From: Brevibacillus dissolubilis
GTDB lineage: Bacteria > Bacillota > Bacilli > Brevibacillales > Brevibacillaceae
Length of the DNA stretch: 64,000 nucleotides
Direction: 5' to 3'
Assembly: GCF_006170445.1 (NCBI RefSeq)
Contig: NZ_VCNA01000005.1
Span: 289,160-353,159 of the forward strand
Positions 1-9,025 of this stretch are shown one piece after another; position 1 is the stretch's first letter; every line of letters begins with the position of its first letter. The notes below the pieces were generated by a model. The model had not been told where the DNA came from and searched no databases. It saw only the letters and a list, made by a program, of their open reading frames with translations. Position numbers and translations under genes: made by a program.

Positions 1-522
1 CGCTGGACCGACACTCTGATCTCCCGTGTGTTTGACATTATGCTGGCATTCCCAAGCATCCTTCTCGCGATTGCGATCGTGGCGATCTTGGGGCCATCTC
101 TGCAAAACGCGCTGATGGCGATTGCGATCATCAACATCCCAACCTATGGCCGTCTCGTACGCGCTAAGGTATTGAGCCTCAAAGAAGAGGAATTCATCAT
201 GGCAGCCCGTGCGATCGGGATGAAGGACTCCCGTATCCTTTTGCACCACATCCTGCCGAACAGCTTGGCTCCGATCATCGTCACGGGTACACTCGGTATC
301 GCTTCTGCGATCATCGAAGCGGCTGCACTCGGCTTCCTTGGTCTCGGTGCCCAACCGCCAGAGCCAGAGTGGGGCAAGATGCTGGCGGACTCCCGTCAGT
401 ACATTCAAAAAGCTCCATGGACGGTTATTTTCCCAGGTCTGTCGATCATGCTGACCGTGCTTGGGTTTAACCTCGTAGGGGATGGCTTGCGCGATGCGCT
501 TGACCCGCGGATGAAGAACTAA
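1..522 (+). CDS. Peptide ABC transporter permease, OppC/DppC type (5' end outside window)
   Basis: The reading frame is open from base 1, so the N-terminus lies outside the window; 173 residues remain. This is an inner-membrane permease subunit of a binding-protein-dependent peptide/nickel importer. Three to four hydrophobic segments are visible. The cytoplasmic EAA loop that docks the ATPase is clear (EEFIMAARAIGMKDSRILLH), followed by the FLGLGAQPPEPEWG segment and a C-terminus in LDPRMKN, all typical of OppC/DppC. It should pair with an OppB/DppB permease, two ATPases and a lipoprotein upstream. Substrate cannot be read from the sequence. A terminator follows directly, so this is the last gene of its operon. 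Confidence 0.93.
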   Translation, partial: RWTDTLISRVFDIMLAFPSILLAIAIVAILGPSLQNALMAIAIINIPTYGRLVRAKVLSLKEEEFIMAARAIGMKDSRILLHHILPNSLAPIIVTGTLGIASAIIEAAALGFLGLGAQPPEPEWGKMLADSRQYIQKAPWTVIFPGLSIMLTVLGFNLVGDGLRDALDPRMKN

Positions 523-566
523 AGTAACGATTAGCATGAAGCACTTTTCTTGCTGATCCCAACACA

Positions 567-612
567 AAGAACCGACTGCAGAGAAATGATTCTCTATAGC
601 CGGTTCTTTTTT
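567..612 (+). terminator. Rho-independent terminator after the peptide permease
   Basis: AAGAACCG...CGGTTCTT stem with an inner GAGAA/TTCTC extension, followed by a T run. It separates the permease from the convergent hydrolase gene. Confidence 0.85.
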
Positions 613-644
613 ACATGTCCGATTCAGTTTCGTATCATCCAAGC

Positions 645-1448
645 TTAGATCAGCTCAACGGACTGTCTGCCAAGCACTCGCTCCTCTACAAACTCCCCAA
701 TCAACCGATTAAACTCCTCTGACTCATGTGTCACCAACTGATGCTTCGCTCCCGCCACAAATCTCAGCTCTGAATTCGGCAGATGATCACGAAGAATCTC
801 CCCATAATGATGCATCGAATAATCCCTCGCCCCATACAGCAGAAGCACCGGCGTTTGGATCTCCCGAAGCCGTTCGGTACAATTAAACACATGCCCCGCC
901 TGATAAAGCCGATGAAGCGACTGTGAATCGGTTTTATTAAAATGCTCCATCCAAATCTTCCGCTCTTCATGATCGGCGATGTGAGTCCCGGTGATTCCGC
1001 GGGCAAACAGGGGAACGGTATCAGCATTGCTCAACAGCTCAGCCAGCCAGTACTCGCTCTCCAAGGTGAGATTATTCACCTCCGAATACCCTCCGACCAG
1101 GATCGCCCCAGAAAAGCACTCCGGATAGGACAGCAGGCATTCCAAAGCGATACAGGCCCCTTGGGAATAGCCGCAGAGCACGACATCCTGAAGCTGTAGC
1201 GCTTCGATCAGGTCGTGCAGATCATCTGCCACATCGCGGATCGTGAACACCTCTCTCGCCGGGGTGCTGTCCCCATGTCCGCGCAGATCAGGGATCAGCA
1301 GGCGATATTTGTGGGCCAGTGGTTCTTGGCGGGAAAAGTTGATCGAGCCAATCCCCGGTGCGTGGATAAACAGGATGGGCTGTCCACGGCCTTTGTCGAT
1401 ATAAGAAAGCTTCGCGCCGTCGCGCAGCGTGACAGCTGGTGCGGTCAT
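645..1448 (-). CDS. Alpha/beta-fold hydrolase
   Basis: A 267-residue soluble serine hydrolase of the alpha/beta-fold family. Visible features: the HAPG oxyanion loop (about 30-32), the DLRGHGDS turn (54-61), the nucleophile elbow GYSQG with Ser95, the acid in YGARD (Asp209) and His236 in GAKHQL, giving a complete triad. The open frame extends 65 codons further upstream, but GGAGGTG lies just before the ATG at 1448, and the extra residues do not look like protein, so the start is placed there. The substrate is unknown; esterase, peroxidase-like or C-C hydrolase activities are all possible. It is divergent from the M24 peptidase gene. Confidence 0.85.
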   Translation of the reverse strand: MTAPAVTLRDGAKLSYIDKGRGQPILFIHAPGIGSINFSRQEPLAHKYRLLIPDLRGHGDSTPAREVFTIRDVADDLHDLIEALQLQDVVLCGYSQGACIALECLLSYPECFSGAILVGGYSEVNNLTLESEYWLAELLSNADTVPLFARGITGTHIADHEERKIWMEHFNKTDSQSLHRLYQAGHVFNCTERLREIQTPVLLLYGARDYSMHHYGEILRDHLPNSELRFVAGAKHQLVTHESEEFNRLIGEFVEERVLGRQSVELI

Positions 1449-1633
1449 GATGAGACACCTCCATGGCTGTAGTTTTTGCGACCAGAGGCAAAAACTTGCA
1501 TGGAAGCGATAGGAGCACAACGCTTTTTGTCCGAAATCGCTTGCTTTTTCTCCTTCTTTTTTCCACGAAGAAGTGGTATCCTCACAGTAAATAAAAAAGA
1601 TTCTATCAACCAAAGGAAAGTAGGGTGTAAGTG

Positions 1634-2725
1634 ATGACCTCATCCCGTTTTGACCGTTTATATACGTATTTGAATGAACAGCAAGTGGACGCGATGTTGA
1701 TCACATTGCCGAAGCATGTGTATTACCTGACTGGTTTTTTGAGCGACCCACATGAGCGTTTTCTGGGACTGGTTGTGCCGCGTGAAGGTGAGCCGACCCT
1801 GATCGTGCCTGCACTTGACCGTGAAGCGGCAGAAGCGGCGTCTTCTGTGAAGCAGATCGCCACCCATACCGATACGGAAAATCCGTACGATGTACTGCGC
1901 CGCACCCTGCCAGCCGGAACCAAGGTGCTTGGTCTGGAAAAAGGCCACCTGACTGTCAACCGCTATGAAGCGATCTTGGAGAGCATCGGGGCAGACCGCT
2001 ATGTCGATATCGACGCAGTGCTGCGCGACATGCGTCTGCTCAAGACTCCGGAGGAAGTAGCAGTGATCAAGCGTGCCGTGGCGATTGTCGAGGATGTGCT
2101 GCGTGCCGGGCTGAAAAAAGTAGCGGTCGGTGTAAGCGAGATCGAGATCGTCGCAGAGCTGGAGTACCAGATGAAAAAGCTGGGCGCAGAAGGCCCGTCC
2201 TTCTCCACCATGGTGCTGGCTGGTGAAAACTCCGCACTCCCGCATGGCAATCCGGGCGAGCGCAAGATTCAGGCAGGAGAGCTATTGCTCTTTGACCTTG
2301 GTGTCTACGTCGACGGCTATGCGTCCGACATCACCCGTACGTTTGCGGTAGGTGAACTCAGTGACAAGCAAAAAGAAATCTACCAAGCCGTACTGGATGC
2401 CAACCTCAAAGCGATCGAGCGCGTCCAACCGGGAGCAACTCTTGCCAGCCTCGACCAGGCCGCACGCGAGCATATCACAGCAAAAGGCTATGGCGAATAC
2501 TTCATGCACCGCTTAGGTCACGGCATGGGGCTGGATGTCCACGAGTACCCGTCCGTACATGGGCAAAACCAAGAAACCCTGCGTGCAGGCATGGTCTTTA
2601 CCATCGAGCCGGGGATTTATCTCCCAGGTGTCGGCGGTGTCCGCATCGAGGACGACGTGCTGGTGACGGAGAACGGGGTAGAGGTGCTGACTACGTTCCC
2701 GAAAGAATTGACTGTGATCGGGTAA
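1634..2725 (+). CDS. Xaa-Pro peptidase family protein (M24B)
   Basis: A 363-residue cytoplasmic metallopeptidase, creatinase N-terminal domain (1-130) followed by the pita-bread catalytic domain. All five metal ligands of the family are present: Asp221 and Asp232 (FDLG...SDITRT, 11 apart), His296 in LGHGMGLDVHEYP, Glu325 in TIEPG and Glu339 in RIEDD. It should remove an N-terminal residue before proline or split Xaa-Pro dipeptides; aminopeptidase versus prolidase cannot be decided. The start is ATG 1634 (GTG 1631 directly before is the alternative), behind a weak AGGAAAGTAGGG site. B. subtilis YqhT/YkvY are likely relatives. Confidence 0.92.
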   Translation: MTSSRFDRLYTYLNEQQVDAMLITLPKHVYYLTGFLSDPHERFLGLVVPREGEPTLIVPALDREAAEAASSVKQIATHTDTENPYDVLRRTLPAGTKVLGLEKGHLTVNRYEAILESIGADRYVDIDAVLRDMRLLKTPEEVAVIKRAVAIVEDVLRAGLKKVAVGVSEIEIVAELEYQMKKLGAEGPSFSTMVLAGENSALPHGNPGERKIQAGELLLFDLGVYVDGYASDITRTFAVGELSDKQKEIYQAVLDANLKAIERVQPGATLASLDQAAREHITAKGYGEYFMHRLGHGMGLDVHEYPSVHGQNQETLRAGMVFTIEPGIYLPGVGGVRIEDDVLVTENGVEVLTTFPKELTVIG

Positions 2726-2753
2726 GACAGAGTTCATCTAGCTTCTGCATTGC

Positions 2754-2791
2754 AAAATGGCCTAGGGTTCATGGCGGCCTTAGGCTATTTT
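2754..2791 (+). terminator. Terminator after the M24 peptidase
   Basis: AAAATGGCCTAGG pairs with CCTTAGGCTATTTT (one G-T pair) around a short loop. The 307 bases between the peptidase and the sigma factor hold this hairpin and a second one; no gene is supported there. Confidence 0.7.
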
Positions 2792-2844
2792 ACCGACTTC
2801 ACCAAACGTACCGATTTCACAAACAACATCGAGATTTGCTTCAC

Positions 2845-2872
2845 GCACGCTGCTATGGGTAGCGTGTTTTTT
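2845..2872 (+). terminator. Second hairpin with T run before the ECF sigma gene
   Basis: CACGCT and AGCGTG form a short stem around GCTATGGGT and are followed by GTTTTTTATTTATTT. It may back up the previous terminator. Confidence 0.5.
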
Positions 2873-3032
2873 ATTTATTTCAGATATTTCTGGTGTAACA
2901 AAATACGCCCGGCCGCATCTATACATACGAGACCGTTGATCTGACAGGCAACACGGCACCATGACCGTCTAGAGTGCCCACAGATCAGCGCCATGCATGG
3001 TAAAGTCACAAGAAAGGGGTGGACGTACCCAC

Positions 3033-3557
3033 GTGGAGAATGTTCATCGTTTGCAACGCACCGAGACCGCTGATTTTGATCAGGTCATGCGGGAAAATGG
3101 GACGAAGGTGCTGCGCTTGGTAACGTTATTTGTAAAAAATCAGGCAGTGGCCGAAGACATCACCCAAGAGGTGTTTCTCAAGGTATATAAAAATCTGCCC
3201 TATTTTCGGGGGGAATCCTCGATTCAGACATGGGTGTACAAGATCGCGGTGAATGAGAGCAAAAGCTACCTGCGCTCGTGGTCCTTCCGCAATATCTTTG
3301 CCAAAGACGAGATCGAGCAGGAGAGCGGACAGAACGTGGAGGATGAAGTGATCGGCAAAGCCAACCGGGAGACGGTGGCAGAGCTGGTGCTGAAGATGAC
3401 ACCGAAGTATCGGCAAGTCATCGCGCTTCGGTACTACGCAGATCTGAGCATCAAGGAGGTGGCTGTTGCGCTTGGGGAATCGGAGGGATCGGTACGTACG
3501 AGGCTTCACCGCGCTCGCGCCCAACTGAAAAAATTAGTGGAAAAGGAGGGACTATAG
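3033..3557 (+). CDS. RNA polymerase sigma factor, ECF/sigma-70 family
   Basis: A 174-residue alternative sigma factor. Region 2 (about 25-90) includes AEDITQEVFLKVYKNL and the promoter-melting segment ESSIQTWVYKIAVNESKSYLR; region 4 (about 118-168) carries PKYRQVIALRYYADLSIKEVA and the HTH GESEGSVRTRLHRARAQLKK. An in-frame ATG exists at 2997 but has no ribosome site; AGAAAGGGGTGG precedes GTG 3033, which is preferred. The next gene, a membrane-anchored protein, starts directly after the stop, the usual sigma/anti-sigma arrangement. The stimulus and regulon are not visible, and I found no convincing autoregulatory promoter upstream. Confidence 0.92.
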   Translation: MENVHRLQRTETADFDQVMRENGTKVLRLVTLFVKNQAVAEDITQEVFLKVYKNLPYFRGESSIQTWVYKIAVNESKSYLRSWSFRNIFAKDEIEQESGQNVEDEVIGKANRETVAELVLKMTPKYRQVIALRYYADLSIKEVAVALGESEGSVRTRLHRARAQLKKLVEKEGL

Positions 3558-4703
3558 ATGGACAGCGACCAAAGGTTCGAGCAATCCCTGCAACGTCTCA
3601 AGGACGAAGCCGACAATTCCGTACTCAAGCAAGTGTTTTTCACAGAGGAGATGGAGCAGAAGATTAAGAACAAAATCGCCAAAAGCAAGCGACAGCGCTC
3701 CTACTGGCTCAAAGGCTCCGGCTTAGTGGCGTGTCTCTGCCTGCTGCTGGTGCTCGGAAGCAATTCCGGCTGGTGGACACTGACGGGCATAGACTCTGGC
3801 AACCATGCATCAGGCGTGGGAACAGATGCAGACCATACTGGAGCATCTGGTGGTGACGAACCCCCATTAAGCTTTGACCCGCCTGTCCCAACCGAACGCC
3901 ATGCGTGGGAACTGTCGCCAGCGACTACCTTGCCGAGTGGGAATGTGATGACGTTCTACGGCTCCGATCTGATGGAGGTTCATTTTCTCACGGACAGTGT
4001 CAACCTCTATGCGGGGAATGATTACAAGACCCGTGTCGTCCTGCGCGGATTTTTTCCAGAGACGCTGCAATATCGCTGGGTTCAAGAAAAAGGGGAACGA
4101 TGGGCAATCGATGATGTCGGGGTGAAGCAGAACCAGACGCAGGCTGAGTTTAACCGAAACACGTATTTCAGCCAACCAGGCAAATGGCGCATGGAAGTCT
4201 ACAAAGAAAATAAACTCTACAGCTTCATTGTCGTCGACGTCAAAGAGAAAAGCGAAAAATCCTTCGACATCAAAGAGGCTACCGTGCTGGCTCGGCAATA
4301 CTTCGCGAGCGACGCGTCCTTCACCAAGATGGGGCAGCCTCGCTATGGCAGCATCGAGATTTTTGGCATAGACGGAACCACTGAGCAGAAAAAAATCTAC
4401 GGCTGGGCCGTCATCCGCTCCTTCCATGATAAGAAGAACGGAGAAGTAACCATCAATCAGGCACTGGACGCTCCAGTCGTCCTAGATGTCGCCTACAACA
4501 AGAAGAACTACCGTTATGAAGTCCAGCACATGACCATCATGGAGGACAAAAATCTGTACTTCGCCGATATGCAGAAACTCTTCTCGGCCGATGCCTACAT
4601 GACCGCACATTCCTACTTGAAAAATCCGGCTGAGCTGGAACAGATGATCCGCCGTGTTGAGCAGGATGTCATGCAGGCAGCACGTGATCAGGCTCTGCAT
4701 TAA
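3558..4703 (+). CDS. Probable membrane-anchored anti-sigma factor
   Basis: A 381-residue protein whose ATG directly abuts the ECF sigma stop codon. Residues 1-50 are charged and helical, as expected for a cytoplasmic sigma-binding region. A single transmembrane segment follows (GSGLVACLCLLLVLGSN, about 53-70), then a low-complexity linker and a large extracytoplasmic domain of about 290 residues with a beta-rich part (YRWVQEKGERW...PGKWRMEVYKENKLYSF). There is no recognisable zinc-binding HxxxCxxC ZAS motif. The role as anti-sigma factor is inferred from gene order and topology; the outer domain may sense a cell-envelope signal. Confidence 0.65.
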   Translation: MDSDQRFEQSLQRLKDEADNSVLKQVFFTEEMEQKIKNKIAKSKRQRSYWLKGSGLVACLCLLLVLGSNSGWWTLTGIDSGNHASGVGTDADHTGASGGDEPPLSFDPPVPTERHAWELSPATTLPSGNVMTFYGSDLMEVHFLTDSVNLYAGNDYKTRVVLRGFFPETLQYRWVQEKGERWAIDDVGVKQNQTQAEFNRNTYFSQPGKWRMEVYKENKLYSFIVVDVKEKSEKSFDIKEATVLARQYFASDASFTKMGQPRYGSIEIFGIDGTTEQKKIYGWAVIRSFHDKKNGEVTINQALDAPVVLDVAYNKKNYRYEVQHMTIMEDKNLYFADMQKLFSADAYMTAHSYLKNPAELEQMIRRVEQDVMQAARDQALH

Positions 4704-4705
4704 TC

Positions 4706-4758
4706 AAAAAAAGTAGTGTCAACCAGGCATTTCCACCTGACATTGACACTACTTTTTT
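4706..4758. terminator. Bidirectional terminator between the anti-sigma gene and the glyoxalase-like gene
   Basis: AAAAAAGTAGTGTCAA pairs perfectly with TTGACACTACTTTTTT, giving A and T runs on both sides; it can serve both convergent genes. Confidence 0.9.
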
Positions 4759-4778
4759 ACTATGATAGAAGTATTCAC

Positions 4779-5483
4779 TTATTTCTCTTCGCTGTCGCTT
4801 TGTGCATAGATCTTGCTGTAATCGGTCTTATCCATCAGCACACCGCGCGGCTCGAAATACCCGAAGCCGTACTCCTCGCTTGATTCAATGCGGAAGGATG
4901 CATTACGCAGAGGCAGGATCGCGCAGATCATATTGGGATAGTTGACCGTGGTGGCAGGGGTGCCAAGCAGTTTTTCGAGCAGCTGCATGTCAGCGGTAAA
5001 TGTGGTGGTACGCAGGATGGCTGCTTGTGGGAAGCCGGCAGGAGTTGTGCGTTTTTTGCTGTATTGTACGAACCATGGCAAGTGTGGGTATGTGCCGAGC
5101 ATCTGGAATTGTACCTGTTCACCGGATGCGAGGTCGGTCATCTCCTGTACGCCTGTCAGTTGTACCGGATACTCCTCTTCGGTCAGCGCGTTTTTGACAT
5201 GGTTGATGTTGTCCGTTTCGAGGATCATCGCGTAGTAGCCCTCTTCTTTTTCATCGAGGAACTGTTTGAGTGCGAGGCCGCCTTCATTTTGGGTCAGCTT
5301 GCTTTCATCTTCTATGTATGCTACTTCTAAGAAACCGCCGCCGGGAAACGGATATACGTTGGTAGCTACACCCGGAAACGATTTACCGGAAGCCACCTTT
5401 ACCATTTTGCGTTCTTCCTGCAGGTGACGATCTACTTCCTCAGGGGTCTTGGTCGCATAGACGAGACGATCTAATTGAAACAT
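4779..5483 (-). CDS. VOC superfamily / glyoxalase-like domain protein
   Basis: A 234-residue cytoplasmic protein. It starts MFQLDRLVYATKTPEEVDRHL and continues with FPGGGFLEVAYIEDESK, the pattern of proteins with a Glyoxalase_3-like (VOC) domain that is often annotated in bacilli. A second half (from about 145) repeats the betaalphabeta-like theme weakly. Expected metal-ligand histidines are not obvious, so enzymatic activity is uncertain. The ribosome site AAGGAGAG precedes the ATG at 5483. It is a single gene, convergent with the anti-sigma gene and divergent from lepA. Function unknown. Confidence 0.6.
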   Translation of the reverse strand: MFQLDRLVYATKTPEEVDRHLQEERKMVKVASGKSFPGVATNVYPFPGGGFLEVAYIEDESKLTQNEGGLALKQFLDEKEEGYYAMILETDNINHVKNALTEEEYPVQLTGVQEMTDLASGEQVQFQMLGTYPHLPWFVQYSKKRTTPAGFPQAAILRTTTFTADMQLLEKLLGTPATTVNYPNMICAILPLRNASFRIESSEEYGFGYFEPRGVLMDKTDYSKIYAQSDSEEK

Positions 5484-5595
5484 GCTATCTCTCCTTCAAC
5501 GTCGCTTGTATCATCCAATGTACCATAATCGCCGGATGAGTGCGAGAAGTTATGCGCTTTCATGGAAGGTTTATCCTTGTCTGATGCATCATTTG

Positions 5596-5624
5596 TTGCC
5601 GAGTGGAGAGGGCTTTGATATAAT
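5596..5624 (+). promoter_or_regulatory. Sigma-A promoter of lepA
   Basis: TTGCCG (5596-5601), a 17-base spacer and a perfect TATAAT (5619-5624) lie 80 bases upstream of the lepA start. Confidence 0.75.
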
Positions 5625-5703
5625 GATTCTTAGTGCATTTTTTTACTGAACGACTTCATAGTACGTGGTGGACTTGCCTCCATCGCGTGGGAGGGAACGA
5701 CGA

Positions 5704-7530
5704 ATGGATCGCCTTGAAAGACAGAAAAAAATCCGCAATTTCTCTATTATCGCTCATATTGACCACGGGAAATCCACGCTCGCAGACCGCATCCTCGAAC
5801 TCACTGGTGCGTTGACCGCCCGTGAGATGGAAGACCAGTTCCTTGATACGATGGAATTGGAAAGAGAACGCGGGATTACGATTAAATTGAACGCTGTGCG
5901 CTTGAACTATAAAGCGGATGATGGTGACGAGTATATCCTGCACCTCATCGACACTCCGGGTCACGTCGACTTCACGTACGAAGTATCCCGAAGCCTTGCC
6001 GCTTGTGAGGGCGCGCTCCTGGTAGTCGACGCTGCACAGGGGATTGAGGCACAGACACTGGCCAACGTATACCTGGCACTCGACAACAATCTGGAGATCA
6101 TCCCGGTGATCAACAAGATCGACCTGCCAAGCGCAGAGCCTGAGCGCGTCAAAGGCGAGGTAGAAGACGTCATCGGTCTTGACTGCTCTGACGCTTGTCT
6201 CACCTCTGCCAAAGCAGGCATCGGGATCAAAGACGTATTGGAAGCAGTCGTCAAAAACGTACCGGCGCCAACAGGCGACCCGGAAGCTCCGCTGCAAGCT
6301 TTGATTTTTGACTCGTATTTCGACCAGTACCGCGGTGTTATCGTATCTGTCCGCGTGATGAACGGTACGCTTCGCAAAGGCATGAAAATCAAGATGATGG
6401 CTACCAATGCCGTCTTCGAAGTAACCGAGGTAGGTACGTCCACACCTCGCCAAACCCCTGTCAATGAACTGACCGTAGGCGACGTAGGCTATCTCGCCGC
6501 GTCTATCAAAAACGTAGGCGATACCCGTGTCGGTGATACCGTAACCGAAGCGACCCGTCCTGCGGTAGAACCACTGCCAGGTTACCGCAAAATCAACCCA
6601 ATGGTATTCTGCGGGATCTACCCGATTGAGACCAACCAGTTCAACGACCTGCGTGAAGCACTCGAAAAACTGCAGCTCAACGACGCATCCCTGCAATTCG
6701 AGCCAGAGACCTCTCAGGCCCTCGGCTTTGGTTTCCGTTGCGGCTTCTTGGGTCTTCTGCACATGGAGATCATCCAAGAGCGTATTGAGCGTGAGTTTAA
6801 TATCGACATCATCACCACCGCGCCAAGCGTAATCTACCGCATCACCCAGACCAACGGCGAGACCTATGAGATTGATAACCCGTCAAAAATGCCGGAAATC
6901 CAAAAAATCGACTTCATCGAAGAGCCATATGTAATCTCTACCGTCATGGTACCAAAAGATTACGTAGGTGACGTTATGCAGCTGTGCCAAGGCAAACGCG
7001 GCGAGTTCATCGACATGCAATACCTCGGCGAAAACCGCGTGCAGCTCAAGTACAACATGCCGCTCTCCGAGATCGTCTACGACTTCTTCGACCTGCTCAA
7101 ATCAGGTACCAAAGGCTATGCCTCCTTTGACTACGAGATGGCTGGCTACAAGCAATCCAAGCTGGTGAAGATGGACATTCTGCTCAACGGCGAGACCGTC
7201 GACGCGCTGTCCTTCATCGTACACAAAGATACGGCATATCCACGCGGTAAGGTCATCTGCGAAAAGCTCAAAGAACTCATCCCGCGCCAGCAGTTCGAGG
7301 TGCCAATCCAAGCTACCATCGGTCAAAAGGTTGTAGCGCGTGAAACCATCTCGGCTATGCGTAAAAACGTTCTTGCAAAATGTTACGGTGGTGACATCTC
7401 CCGTAAACGTAAGCTCCTCGAAAAACAAAAAGAGGGTAAGAAGCGTATGAAAGCGGTTGGTTCCGTTGAGGTTCCACAAGAAGCATTCATGGCGGTTCTG
7501 CGCATGGACGACAACAACGGCAAGAAATAA
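5704..7530 (+). CDS. lepA: Elongation factor 4 (LepA)
   Basis: A 608-residue translational GTPase. G1 is AHIDHGKST (17-25), then [14 protein letters not shown] (G3) and NKIDLP (G4), with domains II, III and V as in EF-G but the LepA-specific C-terminal domain ([40 protein letters not shown]). LepA acts on stalled ribosomes and affects initiation and back-translocation. The frame is open upstream to 5665, but GGGAGGGA lies just before ATG 5704 and the protein then begins [14 protein letters not shown] as in its orthologs. The neighbour hemW follows as in B. subtilis. Confidence 0.98.
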   Translation: MDRLERQKKIRNFSIIAHIDHGKSTLADRILELTGALTAREMEDQFLDTMELERERGITIKLNAVRLNYKADDGDEYILHLIDTPGHVDFTYEVSRSLAACEGALLVVDAAQGIEAQTLANVYLALDNNLEIIPVINKIDLPSAEPERVKGEVEDVIGLDCSDACLTSAKAGIGIKDVLEAVVKNVPAPTGDPEAPLQALIFDSYFDQYRGVIVSVRVMNGTLRKGMKIKMMATNAVFEVTEVGTSTPRQTPVNELTVGDVGYLAASIKNVGDTRVGDTVTEATRPAVEPLPGYRKINPMVFCGIYPIETNQFNDLREALEKLQLNDASLQFEPETSQALGFGFRCGFLGLLHMEIIQERIEREFNIDIITTAPSVIYRITQTNGETYEIDNPSKMPEIQKIDFIEEPYVISTVMVPKDYVGDVMQLCQGKRGEFIDMQYLGENRVQLKYNMPLSEIVYDFFDLLKSGTKGYASFDYEMAGYKQSKLVKMDILLNGETVDALSFIVHKDTAYPRGKVICEKLKELIPRQQFEVPIQATIGQKVVARETISAMRKNVLAKCYGGDISRKRKLLEKQKEGKKRMKAVGSVEVPQEAFMAVLRMDDNNGKK

Positions 7531-7565
7531 AAAATGGTGCGGGAATAACCACCCGTACGTTCACC

Positions 7566-7601
7566 GACCTGACGAGGCATGTTACGCCTGCCTGTCAGGT
7601 C
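7566..7601 (+). terminator. GC-rich hairpin in the lepA-hemW spacer
   Basis: GACCTGAC (7566-7573) pairs perfectly with GTCAGGTC (7594-7601); AGGCATG/ACGCCT can pair inside. The tail TTTCACTT is a poor T run, so it is a weak terminator, attenuator or mRNA-processing stem. Confidence 0.45.
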
Positions 7602-7704
7602 TTTCACTTATGTTGCGGTTGCGCCGAGGTTCGGCCATAGCGTACCGCCGACAGCCGTCTTTTGCGGCATTCCGCCTACTTTTTACCAGACAGGAGGGGA
7701 GATC

Positions 7705-8850
7705 GTGCCCCCAACATCCGTATATATGCATATCCCGTTTTGTACCAACAAATGCTACTACTGTGACTTCAACTCCTTCGTCACCAAAAACCCGCAGCTC
7801 GTCTGGGACTATCTCGATGCGCTGAAGAATGAGATGAAGCTTACCTTTGAGCAGACCCCGGTCGAAGAGGTCAAAACCATCTTCGTCGGTGGCGGCACAC
7901 CAAGCTATCTAGAGCACGACCAGATGAAGTACTTCCTTGAAGCCGTGCAGGAGCATCTGGGCCGCTATTTTGCCAGCGATATCGAATTCACGATGGAAGC
8001 CAATCCCGGTACGACCGATGTGGAGAAGCTTACCATCATGCGAAGCTTCGGGGTGAACCGTCTGAGCTTTGGTGTCCAGTCTTTTGACAATGCCTTGCTG
8101 GAGCGGATTGGCCGCATCCACGACACGGACGCAGTCTATCGCAGTATCGACAATGCCGTGGCCGCTGGATTTAGCAACATGTCGATCGACCTGATGTTCG
8201 GCCTGCCTGATCAGACGATGGAGACCTTTGCTGAATCTCTGAATAAAGCACTAAAGCTCCCGCTGACCCATCTCTCATCCTATGGGCTGAAGGTAGAGGA
8301 GAACACGCTCTTCCACACCCTCTATCAAAAAGACCAGCTCCCCCTCCCAACCGAGGAACAGGAACTGGAGATGTATCTCTACCTGATCGAGACACTCGAA
8401 AAGCACGGTCTGCATATGTATGAGATCAGCAACTTCGCCAAACCAGGCTGTGAGAGCCGCCACAACAAGACCTACTGGCTCAACAACGACTACTATGGTC
8501 TGGGTGCAGGCGCCCACGGCTATGTCGGCGGACAGCGCCATGTCAATGCCGGGCCGCTTGCGATCTACCTGCAAAAGGCCAAAGAAGGTCTGCCGCGTGT
8601 GGACGAATATAGGATCAGCACCAAGGAACAGATGGAAGATCAGATGATTCTTGGCTTGCGTCTGCGCGAAGGTGTCGATCTTGCACGTTTCCAAGCCCGT
8701 TTTCATAGAACGGTAGAGGATGAATTCGGTGCCATCGTCACGGAACAAAAGGCAAAAGGGATGCTCGAAGAAGTGGACGGACACCTGCGTCTGACCGAGC
8801 AGGCGATCCCGCTTGGCAACGAAGTTTTCGCTTGTTTTTTAAGAGAATAA
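7705..8850 (+). CDS. hemW: Radical SAM heme chaperone HemW (HemN-like)
   Basis: A 381-residue radical SAM protein. The [4Fe-4S]/SAM motif is Cys13-x3-Cys17-x2-Cys20 in YMHIPFCTNKCYYCDF, followed by the GGGTPSYL and EANPGT motifs and a HemN C-terminal domain. HemW-type proteins insert heme into target proteins rather than oxidise coproporphyrinogen. The frame extends to 7579, but GGAGGGG sits before GTG 7705, which gives the normal N-terminus. It lies between lepA and hrcA, the conserved Bacillales position. Confidence 0.93.
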   Translation: MPPTSVYMHIPFCTNKCYYCDFNSFVTKNPQLVWDYLDALKNEMKLTFEQTPVEEVKTIFVGGGTPSYLEHDQMKYFLEAVQEHLGRYFASDIEFTMEANPGTTDVEKLTIMRSFGVNRLSFGVQSFDNALLERIGRIHDTDAVYRSIDNAVAAGFSNMSIDLMFGLPDQTMETFAESLNKALKLPLTHLSSYGLKVEENTLFHTLYQKDQLPLPTEEQELEMYLYLIETLEKHGLHMYEISNFAKPGCESRHNKTYWLNNDYYGLGAGAHGYVGGQRHVNAGPLAIYLQKAKEGLPRVDEYRISTKEQMEDQMILGLRLREGVDLARFQARFHRTVEDEFGAIVTEQKAKGMLEEVDGHLRLTEQAIPLGNEVFACFLRE

Positions 8851-8902
8851 GAGAAAAAACCATAAATTTTACCAAATTATCAATAGAAGCGTGCGACAGA
8901 CA

Positions 8903-8937
8903 TTGACAAACGCACAATCTATTGATAATTTTATAAT
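8903..8937 (+). promoter_or_regulatory. Sigma-A promoter of the hrcA heat-shock operon
   Basis: TTGACA (8903-8908) is followed 17 bases later by TAATTT (8926-8931). A perfect TATAAT at 8932-8937 is 23 bases from that -35, so the -10 choice is not certain. The CIRCE element begins 6 bases downstream. Confidence 0.65.
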
Positions 8938-8942
8938 AGGAT

Positions 8943-8969
8943 TTAGCACTCTACGTAAAAGAGTGCTAA
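8943..8969. promoter_or_regulatory. CIRCE operator (HrcA binding site)
   Basis: TTAGCACTC-N9-GAGTGCTAA is an exact match to the CIRCE consensus. It lies just after the promoter and before hrcA, so HrcA represses its own operon (hrcA-grpE-dnaK-dnaJ) until heat shock titrates GroE. Confidence 0.98.
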
Positions 8970-9025
8970 CAAAATCCGAAACCGTGTTTTGGATCAGACG
9001 TATATAGTAGGGAGGCTTGTGACCA

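Noticed and set aside
2750..2944. Open frames of 60-64 codons on both strands between the M24 peptidase and the ECF sigma gene
   Set aside because: They run through two terminator hairpins and have no ribosome site.
2946..2973. AAC...CGTCTA resembling an autoregulatory ECF promoter upstream of the sigma gene
   Set aside because: The spacing between the two elements is about 13 bases rather than 16-17.
5656..6777. 373-codon open frame opposite lepA
   Set aside because: Shadow frame; lepA is unambiguous on the other strand.
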